A stretch of DNA of 64,000 nt from Eunapius fragilis. Its lineage: Eukaryota; Porifera; Demospongiae; Spongillida; Spongillidae. The notes under the pieces are model-generated. The model was not told the DNA's origin and made no database searches. It saw only the letters and a list, made by a program, of their open reading frames with translations. The stretch lies in the NCBI GenBank assembly GCA_963681505.1, contig OY811985.1, positions 4,246,419 to 4,310,418 on the forward strand, written 5' to 3'. This document shows positions 17,881 through 31,590 of the stretch, in pieces (position 1 is the stretch's first letter; the number at the start of each line of letters is the position of its first letter). A program made the translations under genes and the position numbers.

Positions 17881-19660
17881 TGCTCGGTATAAGTGTATAA
17901 TTTTATTTTTCATGTTAGTATTAATAACGACGTGGAAACGAGGTCGGATATAAGCCTTGGTTGAGAAATAACTAGCTGATGCAAGGCAGTCCTGGCTAGC
18001 TATAGGACTGTCAACGTCTCCCACCGCTAACGATGATTAGCAACACGGATGCAATGGTTTGAACAAATCAGTTTTGAGGACCTGATGCCCTGATGAGGCC
18101 CTAACTTTATTTGCATTTAGAAGAATGCAGATTTCGTCAATTTATACATGTATGGGACAGTCACGATAAAATGGTATACCACCCATTAATGGGTTCCTTC
18201 GAGCTGGGCACCCCAGTAAATCCCTTGAAACAAAATAAATCCCATGAAACATATGTGAGTAGAAGAATAAAACTTTTTAAAGCCTTTAAGCACATAAATA
18301 AAAATAAACGTTTCGTTGATACATGCAATTTATATAAATTGTAATGGGACAGTGTCCAGCAAAATCGGGCTTCTTGGGTTTTAACTTATAATTTTATTAT
18401 GCACTATAGAAATTGACGAATCGCACTCGTGCCTGGAAGATACGTGGAATTCAAACCGGATGGGTTGGCGAACTTCGTACTCATGGCAGCGAAAATATCT
18501 ACAAGACAAAACTTGGTGTGCATGGAGAAAAAAGGTGTGGGAATAAGTGTATGAAATGTGAAAGGAGAGCATTATAAGGTTCATGTACTTGTGCAGAAAT
18601 TTGGTATGTTTATAGTGGAGTTCGGTATCTATTAAAATTTTCCGATCGTTCATTGACTTGAATGCAATCCGTTACGAGGGCATAGTAAGTGAACATTTCC
18701 CGTTCGATCCGCGCCACCGATGTAGGCACACGCCTCCCAAATCACTGGCGCGAGTCGATCGCGGCGTGCACTCAATTTGCACAGCAATATCTACGTAACG
18801 GACAACGTTCTAGTCAACGATCAGGACTATATAATACGTAGCTACAGGGCTCCTCTGAGGAATTCTAACCTGATGGATTGCATGGCGACCTTTGCAAAAG
18901 AAATCGCATGCTACGTCACAATAATGCAGGTGTGGGTCCAAAGGTGGCTCAATAACGCATGCATGCATTAATACACAAGATTATAACGCGGGCCATGTAT
19001 AGTAACAAACGTATACAAATACCCAAAAGTAAATAAATAGAATTGTCACTGCATGCATGATTCATGAAATTGATATCACTCACCCATGCATACAAGTGTA
19101 CCATGCATGCATGCAGAAATCGTCCGGCCGCTTCCCATATAGCTTCAGTATACTACGCATCTTCCGTCATGCACGACTTCTTCAGTTTGCGGTTTCAAAA
19201 TAATTGCATGCATGCATGCATCCATTCAACGGAAGTACGCATCAGAGTTGTCCTCGTCATCACCATGCAGTATAACGTGGTTTACCCGAAAGTTGCACGC
19301 ATGCATTTATAAGCATAATGATATATACAAAACAAGCCTTGTTAATGTAAAGTTTACTTTCGCATCTAATATGCATGGTTCCGAGGATGTTATCAAACTA
19401 GTAAGCTATCCGCCCAAAATAAGAAACTAGTATAATTATACATATACTCAGCTAGTTGCAAAGGTTAGCAGTTGTTTCGGACGAATACTACTAGCTCGGA
19501 TTCCTAAGTCCAAGGGCGCATGCGCATGGCCACCATATATGCATAGGAAACATTCAAGATGCATTCTTTGAAAAGGCACGAACGAACATGCATACACATA
19601 CAATTACGCACCAAAAACACGCACGCACACACACCGACACGCATACATACATACATACAT

Positions 19661-19708
<48 letters not shown>

Positions 19709-19784
19709 ATAAACACAATAACACGTAGCTGATATAAAGCAAAAAAAAAGATTGAAATCCCAAGTTAAAAATATACTACCCGTC
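17881..19784. other. No gene recognised; half MITE and CA microsatellite
   Basis: A lone end of the GGGACAGTGTCCAGC family lies at 18346-18370 with no partner nearby. CATGCATG-rich stretches occur at 18955-18966, 19100-19115, 19206-19222 and around 19300. A (CA)n tract lies at about 19663-19706, just downstream of the kinase gene. Reading frames here are short and unsupported. Confidence 0.4.
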
Positions 19785-20789
19785 TTATCTCACTTGTCTC
19801 GAACACCAATGAACCCTTTCCATCACACCTCTAAGCCTCACTGCCAAGTCTGCCTGATCTGCTGACGACAAAGGTCCCATGGCTACCAGCAATCCATGGT
19901 CCCTGGTCATCACATACTGCTCCAAGACGGCCCAAGGGCTGTAAGACGTTGCGAGCTTTTCGATCGATTCGATCGTCTCTCTCCTAAACACGCAAATCCG
20001 CTTCAAAAAGTGCGCTTGTAGGTCGTAGTGCAATGACGTCATTCTTGCTGTGGCATAGCCAAGCCAAAAAGCGGACTCATTGTCGAGCAGGACCAGCTGT
20101 CCGCTTGAAGTCACCTCGAGGTTGTGAACAGGCTTCTGAAGCATGTTTGGGGTCCACTGTAGATTAAGCATAGTGCTGAACAGCCTGTCCGTGTGTCCCG
20201 TGATGTAGTCGAATGCAATCATGTCAGTCCACTGCAATAGTCGCAGTTTCTCGCTTGTGCTGTAGTTCCTTGCGGACTCTTTCGTAACTAGCGCGCTTTC
20301 GGGCTTGAAAACGTCCGGGATGTACTCTTCGGAGAGTCCATCCACATACATGGCTAGTTCTACCGCAGACCCTTGATGCCAACCAATTGCTTTGGCTTCT
20401 GCCGCAACGTTACTCCAAAGTCTGCTGGAAAAGTCGATCGTTACCAAGACGGTCGGAGGCACGCTGTCGATGCCGAGGAGGGAGGCAAGGTGATAGGCGT
20501 ACATGTCGGAGCGGAGGTCAGCTCTGGTGTCCCTGTAGCGGCAGCACACCTTCGTCCCGTCTTCCAACCTGGCGAGGCGGTTCTTCAGTCGTCCGCAACC
20601 ACTTTCTAGGGTCACAACCCCTAGCGTCTGCAGTTTTGCGGTAAAGCCGTCACTGTCTTGTTTGGCGAATGGAGCCTTGTAACTCGCATACACATCTTGG
20701 TCCCAGAATAGCTCCGTGGGAAAGTCGGTAATTTTTAGTGGCAAAGAACTCGATGCGAAAAATGCTACCAAAAACACCGCGGTTTGCAT
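19785..20789 (-). CDS. Four-jointed/FJX1-like secretory-pathway kinase
   Basis: This is a single open frame of 334 residues. Four-jointed is a Golgi kinase of the FAM20 type that phosphorylates cadherin domains of Fat and Dachsous in planar polarity. The N-terminus (MQTAVFLVAFFASSSLP) is a signal peptide or anchor. SGCGRLKNRLARLEDGTKVC (63-82) matches the family start. LLQWTDMIAFDYITGHTDR (184-202) is the catalytic region, and LLDNES (234-239) holds the metal-binding acidic residue, in line with the family's D-N-E motif. A terminal Cys (329) and the CVFRRET segment also fit the family. It is shorter than human FJX1 (about 437 residues), mainly at the N-terminus. No intron is needed, as in vertebrate FJX1. 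The first Met is chosen because it gives the signal peptide. Confidence 0.88.
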   Translation of the reverse strand: MQTAVFLVAFFASSSLPLKITDFPTELFWDQDVYASYKAPFAKQDSDGFTAKLQTLGVVTLESGCGRLKNRLARLEDGTKVCCRYRDTRADLRSDMYAYHLASLLGIDSVPPTVLVTIDFSSRLWSNVAAEAKAIGWHQGSAVELAMYVDGLSEEYIPDVFKPESALVTKESARNYSTSEKLRLLQWTDMIAFDYITGHTDRLFSTMLNLQWTPNMLQKPVHNLEVTSSGQLVLLDNESAFWLGYATARMTSLHYDLQAHFLKRICVFRRETIESIEKLATSYSPWAVLEQYVMTRDHGLLVAMGPLSSADQADLAVRLRGVMERVHWCSRQVR

Positions 20790-21528
20790 TTTGGCACTGG
20801 TAGTTTAAAGCGGTTTGCTTAAGAGGTATAGAATTGGTAGGGCGGAAATACTAGCATGATCAATGCACGTGCACGTTTCTCACAGTCACATACTGATAGG
20901 CTCTTCACAGTCTTGGATTCGGTATACGGTTCCGTAATTATACACCAGCCAGACACAAACCACCACACAGGGTGACCGCAACCATTCAATCCACCAAGCC
21001 ACCTGTCGTGAATGGACCGTTAGTAATTACTCCCATGGTTGCTTGTGGCGGGGGATCAAAGGTGTGTCTGCAAAAGAATGCAAATTCTTTCTGCCATTCT
21101 CTGTCTACAACAAAAAAAAAAAAGGAAAGGACAATACACCCGCACTACTGACATAATATGACAATGTAAACACACAAGGAGGTGAAATTGGGTACCTCAA
21201 TGAATGTCTTCAAAGCATTGTGGTACATTTTTAGGGTTGTGAACTATACCAATGGTTAAGTACCTCCCACACCACACCCAAAGTGTAAGTGAGCACTCAT
21301 TGGAACCAATGAGTGTAAAACATTTCTGATAGGAGTGGAATGTTCAAATGGTGATCATGAAGCAAGGGGGTAACATCTTAGTTTGTGCACATCAAAATAA
21401 TGGGAAGAGAGGAAAAAGGACTAGCTTGAGAGGAACCTGACCCTTATCAGTTGTACAAAGATGTTATGGCAGGGGCCCAAATGAAGGTCACGACATTAGG
21501 TGCAATGCTGAGTACCAGTATGTTAAGC

Positions 21529-21598
<70 letters not shown>

Positions 21599-21917
21599 AT
21601 GTGCGTGCATTGTGTGTGTGTGTTGGTGTGTGCATGTGCATGCGTTGTGTGTGTGTGTAATGTGTGTGGGGGGGAATAGGGAGAGAGGCTCCTCATGCAT
21701 GTAATGTGATCAAGGGCTGAAGAAGGTAAGCATGGCTAAACACTTGCGGCACTAGTGCCACTTTGGGACAAAGATGTCGAGGCCTTAAAAGTGAATTGAT
21801 ATGGCTCTGTGCAATAAATTGTTAGGTCAGAGCTGTGGGCCAGTTATTTTGGGGTGTTGGGCGGGGGAAGGACCAAATTAAATTAGCTAGGGCTACAGCA
21901 CCATCTGGATGCATCCA

Positions 21918-21973
<56 letters not shown>

Positions 21974-23826
21974 GCGTGCGTGTGTGTGTGTGTGTGTGTG
22001 TGCTTGTGCATGTGTGTGTTTGTGTCTCTTGCACAGGTGTGGTTAGCTATTGGTATGTAAGGGGTGACTATTGCACTCATTGGGATAAAGCGAGTGGAGG
22101 TACTGGTTAAATAGATCGAAGAGCATAGCAGTAGAAAGTAATTTGTCAGATGCAGTTCTAGTACATTCTAATCATTATAGAATCCCAAACCAAAAGGTGT
22201 CCTTCACTAGTGAGGCCCTTGTGGATTTGTGTCCAACCACACACCTATGTATCAAGGATAGAGCCAAGGTCATGCAGGTGTTACTACCCACATCCAATCT
22301 GTGGGATTTGTTCACAAAACATGGAATTGCAAACTTTCCTAACTAATCAGTATTTTTATTTGCATACATTATAATGCATCAGCACTTTGGTCAATAATTA
22401 CTTAGTCTTGAGACATAAATTTTCAGACGGCGTTGTGTAACAAAAGCTTGCTTAATTGTAGCCAGTCTATTGAGTCATTTGTGGAGTGACACTGGAGTAT
22501 GGGGGAGCTGCCTCAAATGGAATGGCTTCTGGATAATGCGGTCTGCCCCAAGCAGGATATCTTGGCAACATTGCAACATTGGCCAACCACCGCAACAAAA
22601 TATTACGCACACCTTTGAACAAGTTCAAGTAAACGTGAAGGAGAGGAGAGAGGAAAGAGGATAATTAGGGAATGGAGAGGACAGGGAGGAGTACCACGAA
22701 GTACTGCCAGCAGGGGTTGGGGGGGGGGGAGGGGGGGGGGGGGGCGGGGGGAAGAGGTAACAACCCATGCCTAGTTAGGGAAAACCCTCTATGGTCTATG
22801 GTTCTTTATCAAAGCCCCAAAAGCTTTTTGACATCATGCAGTACCAGTTTCAGGAGTCATTAGTAATGACACTATCCATGCATCCATCTGGTCATGGCCA
22901 GATGTGCCCTTTATGGCACGACATATTGATATGTGATTATGTGATGCACCCGGCTAGACATTCCCAGTGCCCATCTCACCCCTCATCTGAATCTCACATG
23001 CATTCTCCTACTCCATACAAATCCCCCGAAGACACATTGCCCTCACTATGTACAATTATGCAAACATCACACACACCACACACACCTGTCTTGGGATCAA
23101 ATATCAATATCTCCCCCCCCCCCCCCCCCCCCAAAAATAAATAAAATTATAATAATCCAGTGCTGGTCAATTGAACAAATTGTGTTTACTCCACATACCA
23201 ACCATGCATGACATGTAATGGTGTGAGTGCTGAGCTAATTGACACTCATGCCCATTTAAGGTGACAAAACTGTTGCTCCCCTGATGTGCACAATTTAGAA
23301 TTACGGCATGGTACATGAGTGGAAATCGCACATATTGCAGGCACATGAGTTATTGCACAGGTGCTACTGCGTGTGGTTGAAGGTTTGCATCTGCGACTGC
23401 GTGCATTCAGTGTGTGTGTTTTGCAGTGTACATGTGGAGGAAAAGGGTACATACCAATAATGTGAGTGCAGTGCATTAGTCTCAGGTGCATCGACGAGAA
23501 GGGGAGATGGTGTTGGCAAGCAAAAGAACCACAATAATTAAACATTTATTCATTGCCACAAGACTTTGACATGGTGACCACTTCTGCGTAGAGGCTTGGC
23601 AAGGAGCCACACCATTTGGTCGGTATTCAATTCAAGGTTGACCAAGGAATTCTGAGTGAAGTTATGTGTATTACTACCATAACTTAACATGCACAGACTA
23701 CCTTTAGTATGTGATAAATTGACCCACCTTTGTTCTCCAGTGCTAACAGCAGAGGCACTGTTGCCTCACAAACTAAGTTCTATGTCAGTGTCTGCAATAA
23801 CACACACGTACATGTTCACATGGATG

Positions 23827-23874
<48 letters not shown>

Positions 23875-25454
23875 ACACACATACACACACAAAATGTACG
23901 TAGGCTTTGGAAAGGTGAACATCAGGATCTGATGCTCTCTCATGCGTGCTCATAGCATATTCAGCAAACCACAGAAAATAATAAACAGTACAATATGCAC
24001 ACATACTGACACACCTGTTTCACCACTTCAACCCCTGTATTGGCGTACACACATTAAATTCATCTGCAATAGCATAAGAAACCATTTTAAAGTGGTGTGT
24101 GTGTGTGGCAAAAGTTAGAAGTGTGGATTTCTAGCACCAAAATATTGAGAATGAAGAAGAACCTTCCATATGGCATTAAAAAAGCAAATAACTTGACTTC
24201 AATTACATTCCATAAGCCAACGTGAAACTTGCTTTCATAACTGGCTTTCATAAGGGTTAATAATCCTGACAATGTGGCCAATTTTTGCACGGGTTGCAAC
24301 ATATTTGTGACAATGAAGTTCTAAAAGTTCTGAAATGAGGCTTAAATGGTGTTTCTGTATTATGTAAAAATTTGCATAGCGATTTTGCAAATTGATTAGC
24401 AACTCAATTCAGTTGCATAGCAATGTTCCTGCCGAGATGTATGATGATTCATCATTTGAACACATCAAGTTGAAAGGAACCACCAACAGAGTTATCCCAC
24501 ACACATGCAAGTACATTCATTCAAACATACGGCATAGTTATTGGTATAATTTTGTAATGATTTATAAACAGAACGAGATGTTCATAAACTTTCCTATATT
24601 ATCATATGGAATTGTGTGATATTAATAAGGACGTGCTATATTGCCACGAAGAAGAGTAACTAAGAGCAGCTTATTTCATTTTCCGATTGCACAAAGGTCA
24701 CTCCATTTTCAACTTTGATGATATAAATTATATCAAGAACAGCTAGTTTATACTGAATTTAATAACTTGTCTTGGGGTGGAATTGGTCTTCTTTAACAAT
24801 GACTTTGACGCAGCATATTGACAGGATTATGGACAACAAACTACTATAAAATTATATTTTCAGAAAGCTGGAAGATTCAGCATTCTTTTCATTGGAAATC
24901 AGGTGTGGAGTCTATATATTATCAACAGTTTAAGTTTTGCAGTGCTTTGAAAGAATTTCATTAATTAAAAATATTTCATTTATCTGGTAGTCATCTCTGA
25001 CCTCAGTAAGCACAGCTTGTACCATTGGCATTGCCGCTGACCACTTGCAGTACAAGAAATATGCAATTCTTTGGTACTGCTTTGCCATTCAAATGTTACT
25101 GAAGCTAACTTAACACCTTCAATTTCCTTATAAGGCTTTGGCAGATGACTGCGATAAAATTGGTTATTCATGTGACCAATTTTACTTTCAATCAATGATA
25201 ATTCTAGCTACCAAGCTGATGCCAAGCATTGTTTTTATACCATATACTAGGCGTGCAAAGCTATGAATTTTGAAAAATTCTAGTAAAATATCGTAAACTA
25301 ATGTTTTACCGAAAGTATAATTGGATTCATTGAGTTGCATGCAACATTGTTGCCTAGTGTATGATCACCTTTAGAATCCTTGGACAATCTATGATTAAAG
25401 CTGATACTTTTGCAATGCAGACACATACATAAACTATCAAAAATAAGAACAAGC
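20790..25454. other. No gene recognised; microsatellites and repeats
   Basis: (TG)n tracts at 21533-21597 and 21920-21967, G-rich runs at 22718-22750, a C run at 23105-23122 and (CA)n at 23829-23892. Bases 24365-24440 resemble the interior of the element at 1990-2331. A minus-strand open stretch near 25130-25000 (from VKLASVTFEWQSSTKELH) has plausible AG/GT borders but no recognisable homology. The frames in this region are otherwise short and probably chance. Confidence 0.35.
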
Positions 25455-28400
25455 TTATTGCTCAACAAGTCTCTTGTGAGGAGGTCTGTCATACAGCTTG
25501 ACATTGGAATTCTTGAGTAGCTTCTGATACTCTTGCTTGGCCACCTGTTCCTTCTTCCTCGCCTGGTCAATAAGCACAGCACTGTTGTAACCTATATGTG
25601 GATGTGTGAGTTTGTATGTGTGATGTGTACGCATGCATGGTGTATGTTCGTGCGCATGAATATGTGTGCGTGTGTGCGTGTTTGTGCACACGTGTAAATA
25701 TGTAACATGTGTGCACACAAGTATAACACGCACACCACATACACATGTATCTCAACAATAACTCAGATGTAATTATTTTAATTTAATGTACAGGCACTGC
25801 TAAAAATGCAAGGTTAACGTTAACCTATTTTATTTCGTTAAGTTAGCCTAACACTAGCCTCGTCCCCAGGCCCTATTTAAAGTTAGCGGGACAAAAAATA
25901 GGGCCTGGTATCTATAGACAAGGTCTTTGTGTGCATGCGCTAGCCATTCACCAGATTCTGGTGAATCGTGCACTGTTGTAATTTTTTGTTTGTAAACCTT
26001 TCCGTATACCATCTTGTTCTCAGCGTAAACTCTTCCTCGTCCCAGACCATCGTATATGTACAGTTTCGTACTTCGAGTTTACTACCCTCGCTCCTTGGAC
26101 CAAGTTCTTACCTCTACGATTGGCACGTGTAGGCTGGCCACCTCACGCTACTTCGCCTACTTGCCATCTTTAGCCGAAGCCACAATGCTGACAACCTATC
26201 TGTACTCTCATGGTGCGCACTCATTGGAACTGTGCATGGAAAATGCATTAACGTTTGGTGACGAGGAGACGGTCTCCTTGTCACCAAACGTTAATACGTT
26301 TACCATGCAAGTGTAGGGTAGTTCCAATGAGTGTGCACCACGAGAGTACAAGTAGGTTGTCGACTCACTTGAAGTACAAAAGGTTGTCAGCATTGTGACT
26401 TCGGCTAAAGATGGCAAGTAGGCGAAGTAGCGTGAGGTGACCAGCCTACACGTGCCAATCGTAGAGGTAAAAACTTGGTCCAAGGAGCGAGGGTAGTAAA
26501 CTCGATGTACATATACGATGGTCTGGGACGAGGAAGAGCTGAGAACGAGATGGTATATGGAAAGGTTTACGAACAAAAATTACAGCAGTGCATGATTCAC
26601 CAGAATCTGGTGAATGGCTAGCGCATGCGCAAAGACCTTGTCCATAGATACCAGGTCCTATTTTTTGTCCCGCTAACTTTAATATAAAAATAGGGCATGG
26701 GGACGAGGCTAGCCTAACACTTGCACCTTTTGCTTCCCAATTTTCATAACAAACGTCGTTTATGTAAGGTACAGAAAAGGTTATGGGTCATTCTATATCA
26801 TCTCAACACACGTCGCATTTTTGGAAACAGCTTTGTGCCATGTGTTCAGACTATTGCCCTGCATGTATTACATTAAATCTCTTGTTCATAAGTTATTAGG
26901 TGTGAAAAAGTTGACCACATACGTAAACTATGCTAATTATCTTTGCAGCAGGGTCATTCCATATTCAATTGAGCCACCCATGTAACATCATTCACTAGTA
27001 CTGGACTGCCATTTCCTATATATATTGTCCCTACGGAAATACACCAAATTGCTGTACATTTGTGTACCCACACTTTTGTGGTTTTCGAATTATGAGATGC
27101 TAAATATTTAAAGTTTTCGGTGACCTCTGTCCATTTGGTTGGGCATAACATTGGCCCTGCATCATTTATATAATTAGATCAGAACATAGTTGCTATGCGG
27201 GTACACAAAAAGGGTATTTATAAAAATTATATGTAGTTAAAGTTTTCATGAATTTATAATGAGATTTTATGCTGCCTAGAATATTAAATTAACCAAATTT
27301 TTACCATAGGTAGCTACTGATATCCCCAACGTATCCCTGCAATTAGCTAATTGGGTGAGCTATAGCGTGGGATGGGACATCCCTTCAAAGAGCTGGCAGC
27401 CATTTGTTTGTCCCCCTTGTAATCATGTTTCATTTGCCAAGTAATAGGTGTGTCATAACTTCACATACTACAATCAAAACTAACACTTCTCACCTATTGT
27501 CTAGCACTCATGAAGTCATGATCCACCAATTACTATGTAAACTGCATTAAAGACACCTGATTACAAGTGAGGACAGAAAAATGCCTGCCAGCTCTTTGAA
27601 GGGATGTCCCAGTCCTCGCTATAGCTCACCCAGTTAGATAATTGCAGGGATACGTTGGGGATATTTGTAGCTACCTATGATAAAAATTTGGTTCATTTTG
27701 AAATTTAATATTTTTGGCAACACAAAATCTCATTATAAATTCATGACAAACTTTAACCCTGTATTACTACATATAATTTTTTTGTGTACCAGCATAGCAA
27801 CTATGCTCTGATCTAATTGACATCAATATAAATGATGCAGGGCCAATGTTATGCCCAACCAAACGGATAGAGGTCACAGAAAACTTTAAATATTTAGCAT
27901 CTCATTATTCAAAAACCACAAAAGTGTGGGTACACAAATGTACAGCAATTCGGTGTATTTCCATAGGGACAATATATATAGGAAATGGCAGTCCAGTACT
28001 AGAGAATGATGTCATTTGGGTGGCTCAATTCAATATGGAATGACCCAGCAGTAGCTGTGGTTATTTTACCATGCATACAGAACGTCATGACTAATATGCT
28101 AGACCTTCATACGGAAAATATGCTTTTCGAGTGTAATAATTGCTACCATTAAAAAATACACACATTTTTAGTTTTTTTTTTTTTTTTTTTGAATTATAGT
28201 CAAAGGCTATCTGTTGGCTTATTGTGTTTTCAATTGTAAGATGGAACACCAAGCCGTTACTAAACTACATCGCATTGAAGCAATCGCGTTTTTGTCTTGA
28301 AGGAACCCTCCTGAAGTGATAATTGTGAATTAAACAAACTTACAACTGGGCAAAAACAATGAATGTAAAATTATATTCATTAAGTTTGCTTAGTTCACAA

Positions 28401-31400
28401 TTATCACTTCAGGAGGGTTTCTTCAAGACGATGCGATGTAGTTTGGTAATGGCTTGGCGTTCTATCTTACAACACAACAAGCCAACAGATAACCTTTGAC
28501 AAAAAAAAAACAACGAAAAGAAGTGTGCAATTTTTAATGGTAGTAATTATTACGCTCGTGAAGCGTACTTTCCATTGTGTTCGATTATGAGGTTCCTTCT
28601 TGTAAAAAAAAAGTTTGCCATGACATTCTGTATGCATTGTAAAATAACAATAACGATGATATTTAAAATATAATGTAATGAATTAATATATAATAAAGTG
28701 TTTCCAAAAATGAGACATATGTGTGTGTTGAAATGATATAGAATGACCCTTATACAACTACATAAATGTCACAGCTATCTATAGACAAAGCGCGCGGCCT
28801 AGGATATACTAGGCACACTTTGAATCGATCAGACGCTACTGGGTACCTTTGGCGCAAGCTTTAGTGCCTAACCCTAGTAAACATGCTTATTGCATGTTTG
28901 GCTTGATGGAGCAAATATTCTACTCTCTGGTACTGTGGGCGTCACCTTTTCAAAAATTGATGGAAGATTTCTGATCCCTCAAAAAATGCTAGGTTACCTG
29001 GTGTCATTAAGCAACAATTCTCTCTTAAAAACACATCCACAAAAACACATTTTTCAGAATAGATCACCATTCGAGAATGAATATTTAGTGAATGCAAATA
29101 TTGTTTATTATTCCATTATACTTCTGACAATGCAAATAACATAGTAGGTGCAATGACAACAGGATAAAGACCATTTGCACGCACGTACTTTCTTTGATGG
29201 TAGCAAACATGCCCTGTTTTGCCACATCAGGTTTGGGGGCCTGCTCAGGGTGCCTCACCAGAGCAGGGATGCCCATTGCAGTTCTAAATGAAGGCAACTT
29301 GAGGAGCATAATTTGGCTCAATGAAAATGCCGAAGATGTTAGCCAGTACATAAAAAGTCCCTGTGTTTTAAAAAGTAGAAGAAAGAAAACAATACAACTT
29401 ATTTTTTAAAAAACATGTAAAACTTGTTCATACACATCTTACAGAGGGGAATGTGGCAGTGACAGGGATGAGAAGAATGGCCATAGCTCTGAAAAATACT
29501 TTCATTTTCTCTGTTTGGGGATTGGTTACCCCAGTTTCTCCACCAAGCTAAGTAGAAGTGAGTGTGTGTAAAAAAGTACCAATTACATGTGGTAGGGTAT
29601 GAAATGGTCATTTGAAGTAAGGGCCATTCATAAATTAATTTAATTGGACCCCCCCCCCCCCCCCCAAATCAACGTCACAATAATAATACCCCCCCCAAAT
29701 CAACGTCACAATAATAATACCACCCCCTCCCAAATTATGTCACAAAGTTCCCCCCGTAGAATCCTTTCCAAGGTGCTCAACAGAATGCTATATAATGGGG
29801 TGCTGAGCAATGGTGTAGAACTGACCTGCGCATTTGGCAGAAGGTCCATTGGGTGGCAAGACCTATATACTGGCCCGAGGTTTGTGCTGATCAGATAATG
29901 CATGCAGGTACATAGGCTTACCACCCGACCTTCTGCCGAACAAGCCGGTCGGGCTACGCCCAACTAGTACACAATAACAGCACCATTAATTAAACTTCAT
30001 TAATAATTTTGTGACATCAAATTGTCTTATACCACGTTCACACTGTCAGATTTCCGTGCCAGCAAGGTACATTTAATGTGAACAGGTGCATGGTTGTGCT
30101 GTGCTATTTTGGCCAAAAATAGTTAGTGGTGCTGGCCCAGTAGCTCCGTACAGCACCAAGCAGTAATGTGAACGGTAAGCGTGTGCTATCCCGCGATATA
30201 TGCATGAGTTTCCTTTTTACCAATATAGTTCTACGTTTATTTGTACGTGCACTTTTTGTAATACTGGATCCTATTCTGGCACATTTTCCTTGCATGACCA
30301 CTTGAATGAAAAAAAGGAAGATATAAATGCAAGGTCCATGGTTTAGCTATGCAGACATGCCTTGCAACTCCACCCAATCCTGCAGCTAATTTGATCTAAG
30401 CACGCATTACAATTTTGAAATGTGAACGGAAAAGTGTGGGGGGTGGGGTCAGCACAGTAGGCTGGTGTGGTACAGTATTATCTATCCAAGCTTTAGTACT
30501 GGTATCAATGTGAACGTAGTATTTAACACCTTCTCCACATCACAAACTGACCCAATTGTTCAGCCCCACCCCTCCCCTCCTCTTCCCTTATTCCATGAGG
30601 CAATTTATGAACGGCACCATAGGCACATGCACAATTAATGGCAGTTGGTCTGAACAATGCATGCACACACACACCCACCCACACTTATACAGTCCTTGCA
30701 TTCATTATTATCCAACACACAAGAACCCCTCTTCCTATACACACAGTCTAATCCTAATGTTCATTGATCTTCAGTGCTGACAAAAGCATGGGATACACTT
30801 ATACATCGATAAGGAGTTGTAGTCTCGCAAATCCAGCACAGATACAAATTTTGTACCTAGATTGTCAAACAAATCTCCACACCTCTACCCCACCTCTGTC
30901 CACCTCCACTTACTTTACCACCTTCCCCAGCCTCCAATCATCGCATCCCACCTCACCCTCCCACCACCCCACCCATCTCACCCCACCTCCACCCACCATC
31001 TCACCCCCACCTCCACCCACTCATCTCACCCCACCTCCACCCACCCATCTCACCCCCACCTCCACCCACCCATCTCACCCCACCTCCACCCATCTCACCC
31101 CACCTCCACCATCTCACCCTCATCTCCACCCCACCTATCTCACCCCCACCTCCACCCATCTCACCTCCACCCATCTCACCCCCACCTCCACCCACCTCTA
31201 TTGTGGCCATGAAGGAGGCACAGGAGAGTACAGGGAGAACGTAGTACGGATCAGGTACTGTCAAGTCAGTGAACCACAACATGCCTCCTGTCTTCATGCT
31301 TTCAATAGGAACGTTGGCCATCTCACGGATGGCTACATGAATATGAGGTCCACCACAATCAAAAGTGCACACGTCCAGGTACAGACACGCTCATATAGAA

Positions 31401-31506
31401 CATATAAAATTAAGTACTTACATGTCACTGGAGAAGAGTCAGTGAAAATTACTAGTATTAACCCTGTACATATGTATACCCTAACCTGATTTACATACAC
31501 CATGCA

Positions 31507-31590
<84 letters not shown>

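Larger units (their letters stand above)
26785..28749. mobile_element. Outer GGGTCATTC element, interrupted (4-bp duplication)
   Basis: The ends GGGTCATTCTATATCAT and its reverse complement at 28733-28749 enclose 1965 bp. Both ends are flanked by TTAT (26781-26784, 28750-28753). The left end continues CAACACACGTCGCATTTTTG and the right end mirrors it with changes. A second element of the same family (26951-28046) sits inside. The region has no recognisable transposase. Lies in OXA1L intron 4. Confidence 0.7.

Noticed and set aside
18693-18702. GTTCGATCC resembling a tRNA B box
   Set aside because: No A box or cloverleaf around it; no tRNA supported anywhere in the window.
20373-20644. Plus-strand frames opposite the four-jointed-type kinase
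   Set aside because: Antisense shadows with no homology.
26954-28043. Two near-identical 65-codon frames, one on each strand
   Set aside because: They are the two arms of one palindromic element, so the same sequence is read twice.
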